Assembly: GCA_032055545.1 (NCBI GenBank)
Contig: DAMBQR010000003.1
Span: forward strand, 57,985 to 121,984
Source of the DNA: Pseudescherichia sp032055545
GTDB lineage: Bacteria; Pseudomonadota; Gammaproteobacteria; Enterobacterales; Enterobacteriaceae
Length of the DNA stretch: 64,000 bases
Reading direction: 5' to 3'
Part shown: positions 35,264 through 43,945 of the stretch, piece by piece
Layout of the letters: the number at the start of each line of letters is the position of its first letter
Numbering within the stretch: position 1 is the first letter of the stretch
The notes under the pieces: generated by a model
What the model saw: only the letters and a program-made list of their open reading frames with translations
Database searches by the model: none
Told to the model about the DNA's origin: nothing
Translations under genes and position numbers: made by a program

Positions 35264-36240
35264 TGCGATCCCAGCAGCGGCGTGCGGGTGATACGCTCCA
35301 CGCCGCTCATCACCTTTGGACCCCGCAGGTGAATGTACTCATCGTCCAGCGCAACCACCACCGCGTCGCCGCCGATCTCAATATGCTCCTCGATCAGCAG
35401 GTTGCCGCTGAGCTGCGCCCGGCCATGAACGAGAACAAAGTCATCCAGCACCAGCGGCCCACCGCTAAGCCGCGCCTCGCCGCCGACCCGCACATGGTGC
35501 TTCAGCACGCAGTTGCCTTCTACCACCGCGTTTTCCGCCACCTGCGCGCTGTAGCGTAGGGTAGGGATGGCGTCTTCCCCGCGTCCGGCCACAACACGCG
35601 CGCGATCGTAGACTTTGGCGCAGTCGCAGACCCAAACGTCATTCTCCTCGTTGCCCTCCAGCAGGGCAAAGTCAAACACTTCGGCCCGATGCTCAATAAA
35701 GGCGTAATTAACGATGGCATCGCCGTAAATCTGTGCCTGATGCACAATGCGGGAGTGGTTGACCGTGGCCCGCTCGTAGATGCGCAGCGTGGCGTCGTTA
35801 TCGACGGTTAGACCGCGAGCAGCGACGATCTCGCTGCCGTTGAGGATCCGGGCATCATCACTCAGCAGGCATTCGCCGCTGACCCGCGACCGCTGCACCA
35901 GCACGTTGCCGCTGAGACGGGCACCCCGGCAGATATCGGATCCGTCCACCCAGGCATTGTCGCTTATCTCCACGCCATCATAGATGGTGCAGGGCTGGCT
36001 GATGCGCGCGCTGTCGCGTATTCGGCTGCTGCCAAACACCATGCTGTTCTCATCGTAGATCCAGCAGCTACCCTGCTGGCTAAGCACCTGCTCATCCTCC
36101 ACCCAGCCGCCCGGCGAGCCAGCTTTAACATCATGAAAATCTACAAGGGCGACGATCTGGCGCAGGGTAACGTGCCGCTTTTCACCGTTATCCTGATAGC
36201 TGAATGAGCGGCTGGCATCGCTCAGGCGATACTTATTCAT
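35260..36240 (-). CDS. ydcK: YdcK, left-handed beta-helix (hexapeptide repeat) protein
   Basis: 326 aa from the ATG at 36240 (MNKYRLSDASRSFSYQ), the E. coli YdcK length; an extension to 36279 is not supported. From about residue 60 the chain is built of short repeats (VFGSSRIRDSARI, CTIYDGVEISDNAWV, RGARLSGNVLV, ...) giving a left-handed beta-helix as in acyl/acetyltransferases, but without a recognisable catalytic His site. Function unknown. Divergent from tehB, convergent with rimL. Confidence 0.93.
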   Translation of the reverse strand: MNKYRLSDASRSFSYQDNGEKRHVTLRQIVALVDFHDVKAGSPGGWVEDEQVLSQQGSCWIYDENSMVFGSSRIRDSARISQPCTIYDGVEISDNAWVDGSDICRGARLSGNVLVQRSRVSGECLLSDDARILNGSEIVAARGLTVDNDATLRIYERATVNHSRIVHQAQIYGDAIVNYAFIEHRAEVFDFALLEGNEENDVWVCDCAKVYDRARVVAGRGEDAIPTLRYSAQVAENAVVEGNCVLKHHVRVGGEARLSGGPLVLDDFVLVHGRAQLSGNLLIEEHIEIGGDAVVVALDDEYIHLRGPKVMSGVERITRTPLLGSH

Positions 36241-36315
36241 TGTTGGTTTTCCGCTGATGGCCTCTGTTAAACGTAGCAAAGTTTGCTGCTCTGGCTATTG
36301 CAAAGGAAGTTCAAT

Positions 36316-36338
36316 AAAATGCATTTAAAATATCATTT
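36316..36338 (+). promoter_or_regulatory. Likely NsrR site upstream of tehB
   Basis: AAAATGCATTT-A-AAATATCATTT fits the 11-1-11 NsrR motif: first half 10 of 11, second half about 6 of 11. An inverted repeat ATTTAAAAT-ATC-ATTTTAAAT overlaps it. It ends 29 bp before tehB. E. coli tehAB is a known NsrR target, so nitric-oxide control is likely retained. Confidence 0.6.
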
Positions 36339-36367
36339 TAAATTTAACGCCTAAGTAAGGATGGATC

Positions 36368-36964
36368 ATGGCCCAGGTTGATGAAAATTACTTCACCGAA
36401 AAATATGGTTTAACCCGCACCCATTCTGAGGTGCTGGCTGCGGCGGCGCTCGTTCCAGCGGGCAAAACGCTCGATCTCGGTTGCGGCAACGGCCGTAACA
36501 GCCTCTATCTTGCCGCGAATGGTTACAGTGTCACGGCATGGGATAAAAACCCAATGAGCATCGCCAATATCGAGCGCATCAAGGCGGCGGAGGGGCTGGA
36601 AAACCTTGAGATTGCTACCGTCGATCTCAACGCGCTCACCTTTGACGGTGAGTATGACTTTATCCTCTCGACTGTGGTAATGATGTTTCTTGAGCCACAA
36701 ACCATTCCGGGCCTGATTGCCAATATGCAGCGCACTACCGTGCCGGGGGGCTATAACCTGATTGTTGCCGCAATGGATACCGAAGATTTCCCCTGCACGG
36801 TCGGCTTTCCGTTTGCCTTTAAGACCGGGGAGCTGGCGGAGTACTACAGCGGCTGGGAAGTAGTGAAATACAATGAAGACGTCGGTGAGCTACACCGCAC
36901 CGACGCCAATGGCAACCGCATTAAGCTGCGCTTTGCCACGCTGCTGGCCCGTAAACCCGATTAG
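36368..36964 (+). CDS. tehB: Tellurite methyltransferase TehB
   Basis: 198 aa (E. coli 197). SAM-dependent class I methyltransferase: motif I is KTLDLGCGNGRNSLYLAANG, and the family end WEVVKYNEDVGELHRTDANGNRIKLRFATLLARK is intact. It methylates tellurite, selenite or selenium compounds. ATG preceded by AAGGATGGATC. In E. coli tehB follows tehA (membrane exporter); tehA is absent here, and the gene has its own upstream region shared with divergent ydcK. Its stop overlaps the convergent pepT-like stop by 4 nt. Confidence 0.95.
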   Translation: MAQVDENYFTEKYGLTRTHSEVLAAAALVPAGKTLDLGCGNGRNSLYLAANGYSVTAWDKNPMSIANIERIKAAEGLENLEIATVDLNALTFDGEYDFILSTVVMMFLEPQTIPGLIANMQRTTVPGGYNLIVAAMDTEDFPCTVGFPFAFKTGELAEYYSGWEVVKYNEDVGELHRTDANGNRIKLRFATLLARKPD

Positions 36965-38190
36965 CGGGCCGCCAGCAGGCAGAGCTGAAGCGCGACGTTG
37001 TATGACGCCTCGAAGGATTTCAGCGGCAGAAACTCGAAGCGCGAATGGAAGTTGTGCGCGCCGGTGAAGAAATTCGGGGTGAGCAGTCCCTTCGCCGACA
37101 GCGCCGCGCCGTCGGTGCCGCCGCGCATTGGCGTTGGCTTTGGCGTAATGCCCAGAGACGCCATCGCCTCAAACATCAGATCGACAGCGCGACGATCTTC
37201 GCCGATAGCGTTGCTGATGTTGCTATAGACGTCGTCAATCTCATACTTCACCTTCGCGGTAGGGTGCTGCGCGGCGATAAGCTGCGCCACCTCGCCAATC
37301 TGCTGCTTGCGCTGCTCGAAGCGTGCTTTATCAAAATCGCGGATGCTGGCGCTGAGCACGGCGTGGCCCTGTACCGCCTCCATGCCGTTGAACCAGGTGT
37401 AGCCCTCGCGACCTGCGGTATGCTCCGGCGTCTGCTGACGATCAAAATGGCTGATATAGTCCGTCGCCATCAGCAGCGGGTTCACCAGCACGCCTTTGGC
37501 CGACATCGGGTGCGCCGTCACGCCGGTAAAGCGGATCTTCGCCTGGGCGGCGTTAAAGTTCTCATAAACAATCTCTCCCAGCTCGCAGCAGTCGATGGTC
37601 CATGCAAACTCAACGTCGAAGCGCGTAAGATCCAGCGCCTTCGCCCCGCGCAGGCCCACCTCCTCGTCCGGAACAAAGGCCACCACGATATCACCATGCT
37701 GATGCTCAGCGGTCAGGTTCTCAAGCAGGGTCATCACCACCGTCACCGCCGCCTTGTTATCTGCCCCCAGCACGCTGGTGCCGTCGCTAAAAATAATCTC
37801 TTCACCCGGATAGGCTAAAATCTCCGGATGCTCGGCGGTGCGTAGCCAGATATCCTGCTGGGCGTTCAGGCAGAGATCTGTGCCGGTAAATTGCAGGATC
37901 TGTGGATGAATATCCGGCGACAGTCCGACGTCCACGGTATCGATATGGGTAATAAAACCGACGCGCGGCGCGCCTGCTACGTTACCCTTTTTCACCGCCG
38001 TCACGGTGGCGTGTTCGTCGATCACAATCTCTTCTAATCCCAGCGTTTTCAGTTCGTCAGCAAGGACGCGGGCCATCTCATACTGGCCTGCCGTGGTGGG
38101 CAGGGTGGTTGCCGCGGCATCGCTCTGGCTGGTGATGGAAAGGTAGCGAAAGAAGCGCTGGGTTAATTGACTGGCGAGTGGCGATGACAT
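36961..38190 (-). CDS. PepT-like M20B metallopeptidase (tripeptidase)
   Basis: 409 aa, homologous to peptidase T (408 aa) but clearly divergent from it, so it is probably a second paralogue. Di-zinc site residues are present: His82 and Asp84 in THIDTVD, bridging Asp144 in LGADNKAA, catalytic Glu176 and Glu177 in PDEEVG, Asp200 in TIDCCELG (PepT has TVDGGG) and a late His in GAHNFHS. It should release the N-terminal residue from short peptides in the cytoplasm. ATG with AAGGA 7 nt upstream. Divergent from an orphan DppA-like peptide-binding protein. Confidence 0.88.
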   Translation of the reverse strand: MSSPLASQLTQRFFRYLSITSQSDAAATTLPTTAGQYEMARVLADELKTLGLEEIVIDEHATVTAVKKGNVAGAPRVGFITHIDTVDVGLSPDIHPQILQFTGTDLCLNAQQDIWLRTAEHPEILAYPGEEIIFSDGTSVLGADNKAAVTVVMTLLENLTAEHQHGDIVVAFVPDEEVGLRGAKALDLTRFDVEFAWTIDCCELGEIVYENFNAAQAKIRFTGVTAHPMSAKGVLVNPLLMATDYISHFDRQQTPEHTAGREGYTWFNGMEAVQGHAVLSASIRDFDKARFEQRKQQIGEVAQLIAAQHPTAKVKYEIDDVYSNISNAIGEDRRAVDLMFEAMASLGITPKPTPMRGGTDGAALSAKGLLTPNFFTGAHNFHSRFEFLPLKSFEASYNVALQLCLLAAR

Positions 38191-38305
38191 AGTGATTCCT
38201 TCTTTATTTGTTTTATCAGGTGCTTACGGTGTGATTTTAGTGTTATGTATTAATAGACACCTATTGATAGCACGTAGTGATAGCCAATTAAAAGACAGGA
38301 TAAAG

Positions 38306-39901
38306 ATGATAAGCAAACCCACAACACTTGCACTGGCGTTGGCCGCGCTCACGGTCAGTTCTACCGTGGCCGCGAAGACGCTGGTTTACTGTTCGGAAGG
38401 ATCGCCTGAAAACTTTAACCCTCAGCTTTACACCTCGGGAACCAGCGTCGATGCCAGCGCCGTGCCGGTCTACAACCGGCTGGTAGAGTTTAAAGTTGGC
38501 ACCACGGAGTTAGAGCCAAGCCTCGCCGAGAGCTGGGACGTCAGCGAAGATGGCAAAACCTACACCTTCCATCTGCGCAAGGGGGTGAAGTTCCAGAGCA
38601 ATAAATACTTTACGCCGACCCGGGACTTCAATGCCGACGACGTGATCTTCTCGTTTATGCGGCAGAAGGATCCGAACCATCCCTATCACAACGTCTCTAA
38701 CGGCAACTACTCCAACTTCGAGAGCCTGGAGTTTGGCAAGCTGATCACCAGCATTGATAGAGTGGATGACCACACCGTGCGCTTTACCCTGGCGCACCCG
38801 GAAGCGCCGTTCGTGGCCGACCTGGCGTGGTATTTCGCCTCGATCCTTTCGGCTGAGTATGGCGACGCCATGCTGAAGGCGGGCACGCCGACGCGCGTGG
38901 ATATGGACCCGATTGGCACCGGCCCGTTCAAGCTGGCGCAGTATCAGAAAGATTCGCGCATCCTCTTTACCGCCTTCCCGGAATACTGGCAGGGTAAGGC
39001 GAAACTGGACCGGCTGGTGTTCAGTATTACGCCAGACGCCTCGGTGCGCTACGCCAAGCTGGAGAAGAACGAATGCCAGGTGATGGCCTTCCCGAACCCG
39101 GCGGATCTGCCGCGGATGCGCGAAAATCCCAATATTAACCTGATGAGCAAGGCCGGGCTGAATACCGGGTTCCTCGCCCTCAACACGCAGAAGGCACCGA
39201 CGGATAACGTCAAGGTGCGCCAGGCGCTGGCGATGGCCATCAACAAGCCAGCGATTATTGACGCGGTCTTCCAGGGCACCGGCACGGCGGCGAAAAATCT
39301 GCTGCCGCCAGGGGTCTGGAGCGCCGATGGCGACCTGAAAGATTACGACTATAACCCGGAGCAGGCCAAAGCGCTGCTTGCCGAGGCAGGGTTTGCTAAT
39401 GGCTTGAGCATCGATCTTTGGGCGATGCCGGTGCAGCGCCCCTATAACCCTAACGCCAAGCGCATGGCGGAGATGATCCAGGCCGACTGGGCGAAAATTG
39501 GCGTGCAGGCGAAGGTTGTCACCTATGAGTGGGGCGAGTACCTCAAGCGCGTGAAGGGGGGCGAACACCAGGCGGCGTTAATGGGCTGGACCACCGCTAC
39601 CGGCGATCCGGATAACTTTTTCGGCCCGCTCTTTACCTGCCAGTCGGCGGACGGCGGCTCCAACTCAGCGAAGTGGTGTTACCAGCCGTTTGATAAGCTG
39701 ATTGCCGAGGCAAAAGCCATTACCGATCAATCCCAGCGTACCGCCCTCTACAAGCAGGCGCAGCAGATGATGCATGACCAGATGCCCGCCGTGATGATTG
39801 CCCACTCGACGATTTTCGAGCCGGTGCGCAAAGAGGTCGTGGGGTATGAGATCGATCCCTTTGGCAAACACATTTTTTATCAGGTCGATTTGAAAAAATA
39901 A
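38306..39901 (+). CDS. DppA-like periplasmic peptide-binding protein
   Basis: 531 aa from the ATG at 38306 (GACAGGATAAAG upstream); the frame is open further back but not coding. Signal peptide MISKPTTLALALAALTVSSTVAAKTLV. The mature protein (YCSEGSPENFNPQLYTSGTSVDASAVPVYNRLVEFKVGTTELEPSLAESWDVSEDGKTYTFHLRKGVKF) is strongly similar to E. coli DppA (535 aa), the dipeptide/haem binding protein, up to the C-terminal HSTIFEPVRKEVVGYEIDPFGKHIF. No permease or ATPase gene is nearby, so it must use the Dpp or another transporter encoded elsewhere. Paired head-to-head with a PepT-like peptidase, suggesting peptide use. Confidence 0.9.
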   Translation: MISKPTTLALALAALTVSSTVAAKTLVYCSEGSPENFNPQLYTSGTSVDASAVPVYNRLVEFKVGTTELEPSLAESWDVSEDGKTYTFHLRKGVKFQSNKYFTPTRDFNADDVIFSFMRQKDPNHPYHNVSNGNYSNFESLEFGKLITSIDRVDDHTVRFTLAHPEAPFVADLAWYFASILSAEYGDAMLKAGTPTRVDMDPIGTGPFKLAQYQKDSRILFTAFPEYWQGKAKLDRLVFSITPDASVRYAKLEKNECQVMAFPNPADLPRMRENPNINLMSKAGLNTGFLALNTQKAPTDNVKVRQALAMAINKPAIIDAVFQGTGTAAKNLLPPGVWSADGDLKDYDYNPEQAKALLAEAGFANGLSIDLWAMPVQRPYNPNAKRMAEMIQADWAKIGVQAKVVTYEWGEYLKRVKGGEHQAALMGWTTATGDPDNFFGPLFTCQSADGGSNSAKWCYQPFDKLIAEAKAITDQSQRTALYKQAQQMMHDQMPAVMIAHSTIFEPVRKEVVGYEIDPFGKHIFYQVDLKK

Positions 39902-39907
39902 TCACTC

Positions 39908-39940
39908 CATGCCTGCGGTAATACGCAGGCATGATTTTTG
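39908..39940 (+). terminator. Rho-independent terminator of the dppA-like gene
   Basis: CATGCCTGCG-GTAATA-CGCAGGCATG, a perfect 10-bp stem, followed by ATTTTTGG, 6 bp after the stop. Confidence 0.92.
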
Positions 39941-40035
39941 GTGAAAGGGTGATCCAGCACTCTTTTCGTCACAACAACCGTAATCGAGTTTTGCTATAAC
40001 TGCGTATGCATAGTCACAATTCCAGGAATAAATAC

Positions 40036-40704
40036 ATGCGTACTCACTCATTGATTCAGGTAGCGGTACTGTCTGGACTGCTGGTACTGACAGGTTGCGC
40101 GTCCAAAACAACACAGCCAGATAAGTATTCAGGTTTCTTACAGGACTACTCTAATCTGAAAGAGGCCACTTCCGCGTCGGGTAAACCGGTGCTGCGCTGG
40201 GTTGACCCGTCATTCGACGACAGCAAATATGACAACATTGTCTACAACCCTGTTGTCTACTATCCAACGCCCAGACCCACCACCCAGATCGGTCAGGATA
40301 CTCTCAACGGGCTGCTGACCTACACCAATACCAGGCTGAAAGCCGCCGCTGCCCAGCGTAAGCCACTGGTCGCTACGCCTGGCCCGCGCAGCCTGATCTT
40401 CCGCGGGGCGATCACCGGCGTCGATTCCAGCAAGCAGGGGCTGCAGTTCTATGAGGTGATCCCAATCGCGATGGTAGTTGCGGGTACCCAGGCTGCTACC
40501 GGACACCGCACCATGGATACGGCGCTCTACTTTGAGGGGGAGCTGATCGATGCCTCTACCATGAAGCCGGTCATCAAAGTGGTGCGTAAAGGCGAGGGTA
40601 AAGATCTCAATAACCAGAATACGCCGCTTACCGTTGATACCCTGAAACAGGTGGTTGACGATATGGCCAGCGACGCGGCGCTGTTCCAGGTGAAAAAACA
40701 GTAA
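40036..40704 (+). CDS. ydcL: Lipoprotein YdcL (DUF3313)
   Basis: 222 aa from the ATG at 40036 (AGGAATAAATAC upstream), the E. coli length. Signal peptide with lipobox VLTGC, Cys-acylated, then ASKTTQPDKYSGFLQDYSNLKEATSASGKPVLRWVDP, the start of DUF3313. Membrane-attached on the periplasmic side, probably outer membrane (Ala after Cys). Function unknown. A terminator-like hairpin separates it from the convergent EamA gene. Confidence 0.93.
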   Translation: MRTHSLIQVAVLSGLLVLTGCASKTTQPDKYSGFLQDYSNLKEATSASGKPVLRWVDPSFDDSKYDNIVYNPVVYYPTPRPTTQIGQDTLNGLLTYTNTRLKAAAAQRKPLVATPGPRSLIFRGAITGVDSSKQGLQFYEVIPIAMVVAGTQAATGHRTMDTALYFEGELIDASTMKPVIKVVRKGEGKDLNNQNTPLTVDTLKQVVDDMASDAALFQVKKQ

Positions 40705-40711
40705 TCAGCGG

Positions 40712-40742
40712 AGCGCCACCCTTGTGATGGCGCTTCTCTTCA
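40712..40742. terminator. Hairpin between ydcL and the EamA gene
   Basis: AGCGCCA-N9-TGGCGCT followed by TCTCTTC on the plus strand, 7 bp after ydcL. Pyrimidine-rich tail rather than pure T. Confidence 0.6.
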
Positions 40743-40746
40743 TCCC

Positions 40747-41655
40747 TCAGGCAGAGCGCTGACGCCACTGCCATACCCGCAGCAGATTTTCAGGACGGGT
40801 AAACATCACCATATTGCCCACCAGAATCAGCCCCAGACCCACCACGGCATGGCTCTCCCAGCGATAACCCTCAAACAGGGTAGAGAGCGTTAACGCGACC
40901 AGCGGAAAGAGCAGCGTGCTGTAGGCGGCATTGCTCGCCCCGATGCGACCCACCAGCGAAAAATAGACGCCAAAGCCAATGACCGAGCCAAACAGGGCCA
41001 GATAGACCAGCGCTCCCAGGTAGCTCACCGTCCACTCGGGGGCGAAACTGTCTCCACGCACCAGGGCAATAAAGCCCATAATTAGCGTACCATAGAGCAT
41101 CGCCCAGCCGTTGGTGGTCATGGTTTCCAGCCCTTTACGCTGGTGGCGCAGGCTGATCATATTGCCCAGCGAGAAGCCCAGGGTGCCCAGCGCCGACAGG
41201 CCGATGCCCAGCAGCAGGTTAATGTTCAGCTCTTTTGCCAGCAGATCCTGCCAGAAGAGGGCGACGATACCGGTCAGACCCAGCGCGGCGGCAAGGAAGA
41301 AGCGGGCAGGAGGGCGCTGACCAAAGAAGATAAAGCTGTTAACCGCGTTAAACAGTACTGCCATGGAGAAGATCACCGACTCCAGGCCAGTGTTGATCCA
41401 TGCGGCCGCGCTGTAGAAGCACAGGAAGTTGAAGCCAAACACGCAGCCACCCTGAACTATACACATCAGGTGATCCCTGAGCGTCAGCGCGCGCAGCCGC
41501 TTCAGCACCAGCAGGATCACCATCATAATTGCCGAGGCCAGCGCGAAGCGCCAGAAAATGGAGACTGGCGCGGAGACGGGGCCCTGCTGCAGATGGATCG
41601 CGATCCACGTTGTTCCCCAAATCACCACTACCAGACCGTACATCAATGCATTCAT
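40747..41655 (-). CDS. EamA/DMT-family transporter
   Basis: 302 aa with ten hydrophobic segments in two EamA repeats (GLVVVIWGTTWIAIHLQQGPVSAPVSIFWRFALA at the start of repeat 1; LGIGLSALGTLGFSLGNMISLRHQ at the start of repeat 2). The drug/metabolite transporter superfamily mostly exports amino acids or metabolites; substrate not readable. Start ATG with GGAG 9 nt upstream. Divergent from an AraC-family regulator across 179 bp containing phased direct repeats, so it is probably the target of that regulator. Confidence 0.88.
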   Translation of the reverse strand: MNALMYGLVVVIWGTTWIAIHLQQGPVSAPVSIFWRFALASAIMMVILLVLKRLRALTLRDHLMCIVQGGCVFGFNFLCFYSAAAWINTGLESVIFSMAVLFNAVNSFIFFGQRPPARFFLAAALGLTGIVALFWQDLLAKELNINLLLGIGLSALGTLGFSLGNMISLRHQRKGLETMTTNGWAMLYGTLIMGFIALVRGDSFAPEWTVSYLGALVYLALFGSVIGFGVYFSLVGRIGASNAAYSTLLFPLVALTLSTLFEGYRWESHAVVGLGLILVGNMVMFTRPENLLRVWQWRQRSA

Positions 41656-41709
41656 CGCGCGCTACTCCATGGCTAAAACGCTATTGTTCCTGACGGCGAG
41701 CGGTAACGC

Positions 41710-41749
41710 TTGCAGCGGGTTGCGGTGGACTTGCAAAATCTTGCGGTTT
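41710..41749. promoter_or_regulatory. Helically phased TTGC repeats, likely AraC-protein sites
   Basis: TTGC occurs at 41710, 41720, 41731 and 41741, intervals of 10, 11 and 10 bp, i.e. on one face of the helix, midway between the divergent EamA and AraC-family genes. Direct, in-phase half-sites are the usual target of AraC-type activators. Confidence 0.65.
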
Positions 41750-41834
41750 TTTTGTCTGCGGGTGTCGTAACGCTTTCATCCGCGCCACACTCTTCATACA
41801 CTAAGGATCTGGTTAATCACTTGTTAATGTGGCT

Positions 41835-42707
41835 ATGGCGGATACCTACGGTGCTTTTGAAAACCTGCGCAGGCATAGCGCGGTACTGCATAATTCCGTT
41901 GCGCTAAATAACGGTATGCAGCTGGCCGCCTGGTCCAACAAGCGCGATCGGATCACCCAGTATTGCGATCACCACACGCTGAGTCTCTACGTTGCCGACG
42001 GCTATGAGAGCTACCATAAAACCCGCAGCGGCTGGCAGAATGGCGGCGGGCCGGACCGGTTTTGCCTTTTGCCGAAAGAGAGCGAATCGAGCTGGGATAT
42101 TCGCGACGATCTCTCCTTTGTGCATCTCTACTGCACCGATGCGCACCTGCGCAGCGTGGGGGAGCAGATCTGGGATCGCAGCCCGGCCTCGCTGACTCTG
42201 GATGAGAAGACCTTTGGTCAGGATGCGCAGATCACCGCTCTCTATCGCCAGTTCCTGCTCGACTGCGACTGGCAGCAGCAGGCGAACCAGCTAACGTTGA
42301 GCACGGCGTCAACCCTGCTGCTGACCCACATTATCCAGCGCTACAGCAGCGTACAGTGGCGGGCACCCGGCGTTACCGGCGGGCTGGCGCCATCAGTGCT
42401 GCGCAAAGTGCTGGAGTATATTGACGCTAACCTTGCCCAACCGCTGACCCTGGCCGATCTCGCCAGTCAGGCGGCGCTGAGTGAATATCACTTTGCCCGC
42501 ATGTTTCGTCACTCGTCGGGTCTTGCGCCGCATCAATACGTGATGCAGCGCCGGATGCACCAGGCCCGGGACAGGGTATGCCATACGACGCTGCCGTTAA
42601 CCGAGATTGCGCTCGGCTGCGGATTCAGTTCCGCCAGCCACTTCAGCAACCGATTCAAAAGCACGTTTGGCGTGACACCGTCACATATGCGGGCGGCGCA
42701 CGCCTGA
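41835..42707 (+). CDS. AraC-family transcriptional regulator
   Basis: 290 aa from the ATG at 41835 (a GTG at 41829 is possible; no strong ribosome site for either). N-terminal effector region to about residue 170, then two helix-turn-helix motifs: LADLASQAALSEYHFARMFRHSSG and LTEIALGCGFSSASHFSNRFKSTFGVTPSHMR, the AraC signature. Divergent from the EamA exporter, with phased TTGC repeats between. Its 3' end overlaps the convergent ydcO gene by 27 nt. Ligand unknown. Confidence 0.87.
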   Translation: MADTYGAFENLRRHSAVLHNSVALNNGMQLAAWSNKRDRITQYCDHHTLSLYVADGYESYHKTRSGWQNGGGPDRFCLLPKESESSWDIRDDLSFVHLYCTDAHLRSVGEQIWDRSPASLTLDEKTFGQDAQITALYRQFLLDCDWQQQANQLTLSTASTLLLTHIIQRYSSVQWRAPGVTGGLAPSVLRKVLEYIDANLAQPLTLADLASQAALSEYHFARMFRHSSGLAPHQYVMQRRMHQARDRVCHTTLPLTEIALGCGFSSASHFSNRFKSTFGVTPSHMRAAHA

Positions 42708-43853
42708 CAGCACGGCAAAGCAGATACCCCCTACCAGTAGCCCCCAGAACGCCGACCCGATGCCCCATAGCGTCAGGCCGCTGGCGGTGACCAGAAAAGT
42801 GACCACCGCCGCATCACGCTCGCGTTCGATCACCAGCGCCTGGTGCAGGCTGCCGCCGATGGTGCCGAGCAGCGCCAGGCCTGCCAGAGTCTGGATCCAG
42901 CTCAGCGGCAGGGCGGCCATCAGGCCGGTTATCGAGCCGCCAAACAGGCCTGCCAGTAGATAGAAAAAGCCTGCCGCCGCCGCAGCCTGCCAGCGTCTGT
43001 CCGGATCCGGGTGCGCCTCCGGGCTTTGACAGATGGCTGCGGTAATAGCGGCGATGCAGACAGAGTAGACGCCAAATACGCTGCCCAGCAGCGCCAGCCC
43101 GCCGGTAAAGACCATCAGCGGCGAGGCGGGAACCTGATAGCCCGCCGCCTGCATGGTGGCGAAGCCGGGGGCGTTCTGCGAGGCCATCGTCGCCAGAAAG
43201 AAGGGCAGCCCGACGCTGATCAGGGTAGTCAAGGTAAAGTGCGGGGCGATCATCTCCGGCATCACCACGGAAAAATGCACAGAAGAGGTGACAACGTCAC
43301 CGCTTAGCCAGGCCACTATCCCCCCCGCAACGAGAGTAGCGATGATGGCATAGCGCGGAGCCAGCGCTTTGCAAATCAGCCAGGCCAGCAACATGCTGAA
43401 ACATAAAATGAAATCACTTTTCAAATTAGTAAAGGCCTGTAGTCCAAAACGCAGTAAGATACCTGCCAGCATCGCCGCCGCCAGTGAGTGCGGCACAACC
43501 TTCATCAGGCGGGCAAACAGGCCGGTAAGACCGCAGAGCAGGATCAGGGCGTTGGCGAAGATGAACACACCAACGGCCTCGTTGAGGTTAGCGCCCTCCA
43601 GGCTGGTCGCCAGTAGCGCCGCGCCGGGAGTTGACCAGGCGGTTAGCACCGGCACGCGATAGCGCAGGGTCAACACGAGGGTGCTGATACCCATCGCCAG
43701 CCCCAGCGCCGTCATCCAACCGGCAATTTGCACGTTGCTGGCTCCGGCGACGCGTGCGGCCTGCCAGATAATGGCGGCAGAGCTGGCATAGCCCACCAGC
43801 ACCGCCACGAAGCCCGCCAGCAGGGTTGAAAAGGGAAAGGGACGCGGGGACAT
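42681..43853 (-). CDS. ydcO: BenE-family transporter YdcO
   Basis: 390 aa (E. coli YdcO 391) from the ATG at 43853, with GGAG 5 nt upstream; the long frame to 43976 would run across the operator. Twelve hydrophobic segments of the BenE (benzoate:H+ symporter-like) family: STLLAGFVAVLVGYASSAAIIWQAA, FIFANALILLCGLTGLFARLMKVVPHSLAAAMLAGILLRFG, ITAAICQSPEAHPDPDRRW. The substrate in enterobacteria is unproven. Divergent from sutR, whose palindromic operator lies between; the E. coli arrangement is the same. Confidence 0.93.
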   Translation of the reverse strand: MSPRPFPFSTLLAGFVAVLVGYASSAAIIWQAARVAGASNVQIAGWMTALGLAMGISTLVLTLRYRVPVLTAWSTPGAALLATSLEGANLNEAVGVFIFANALILLCGLTGLFARLMKVVPHSLAAAMLAGILLRFGLQAFTNLKSDFILCFSMLLAWLICKALAPRYAIIATLVAGGIVAWLSGDVVTSSVHFSVVMPEMIAPHFTLTTLISVGLPFFLATMASQNAPGFATMQAAGYQVPASPLMVFTGGLALLGSVFGVYSVCIAAITAAICQSPEAHPDPDRRWQAAAAAGFFYLLAGLFGGSITGLMAALPLSWIQTLAGLALLGTIGGSLHQALVIERERDAAVVTFLVTASGLTLWGIGSAFWGLLVGGICFAVLSGVRRPHM

Positions 43854-43892
43854 AACGACTCCATGGACACTGTTTCGGTAGGTAAAAATAGC

Positions 43893-43914
43893 ATTGTGCG
43901 TTATAACGCACAAT
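43893..43914. promoter_or_regulatory. 22-bp perfect palindrome between ydcO and sutR
   Basis: Left arm ATTGTGCGTTA (43893-43903), right arm TAACGCACAAT (43904-43914), perfect dyad with no spacer. Lies 40 bp before ydcO and 31 bp before sutR. Very likely the SutR operator controlling both genes. Confidence 0.8.
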
Positions 43915-43945
43915 AAGCCACTCACGCTAAAAGGGAGGAGAGAGT

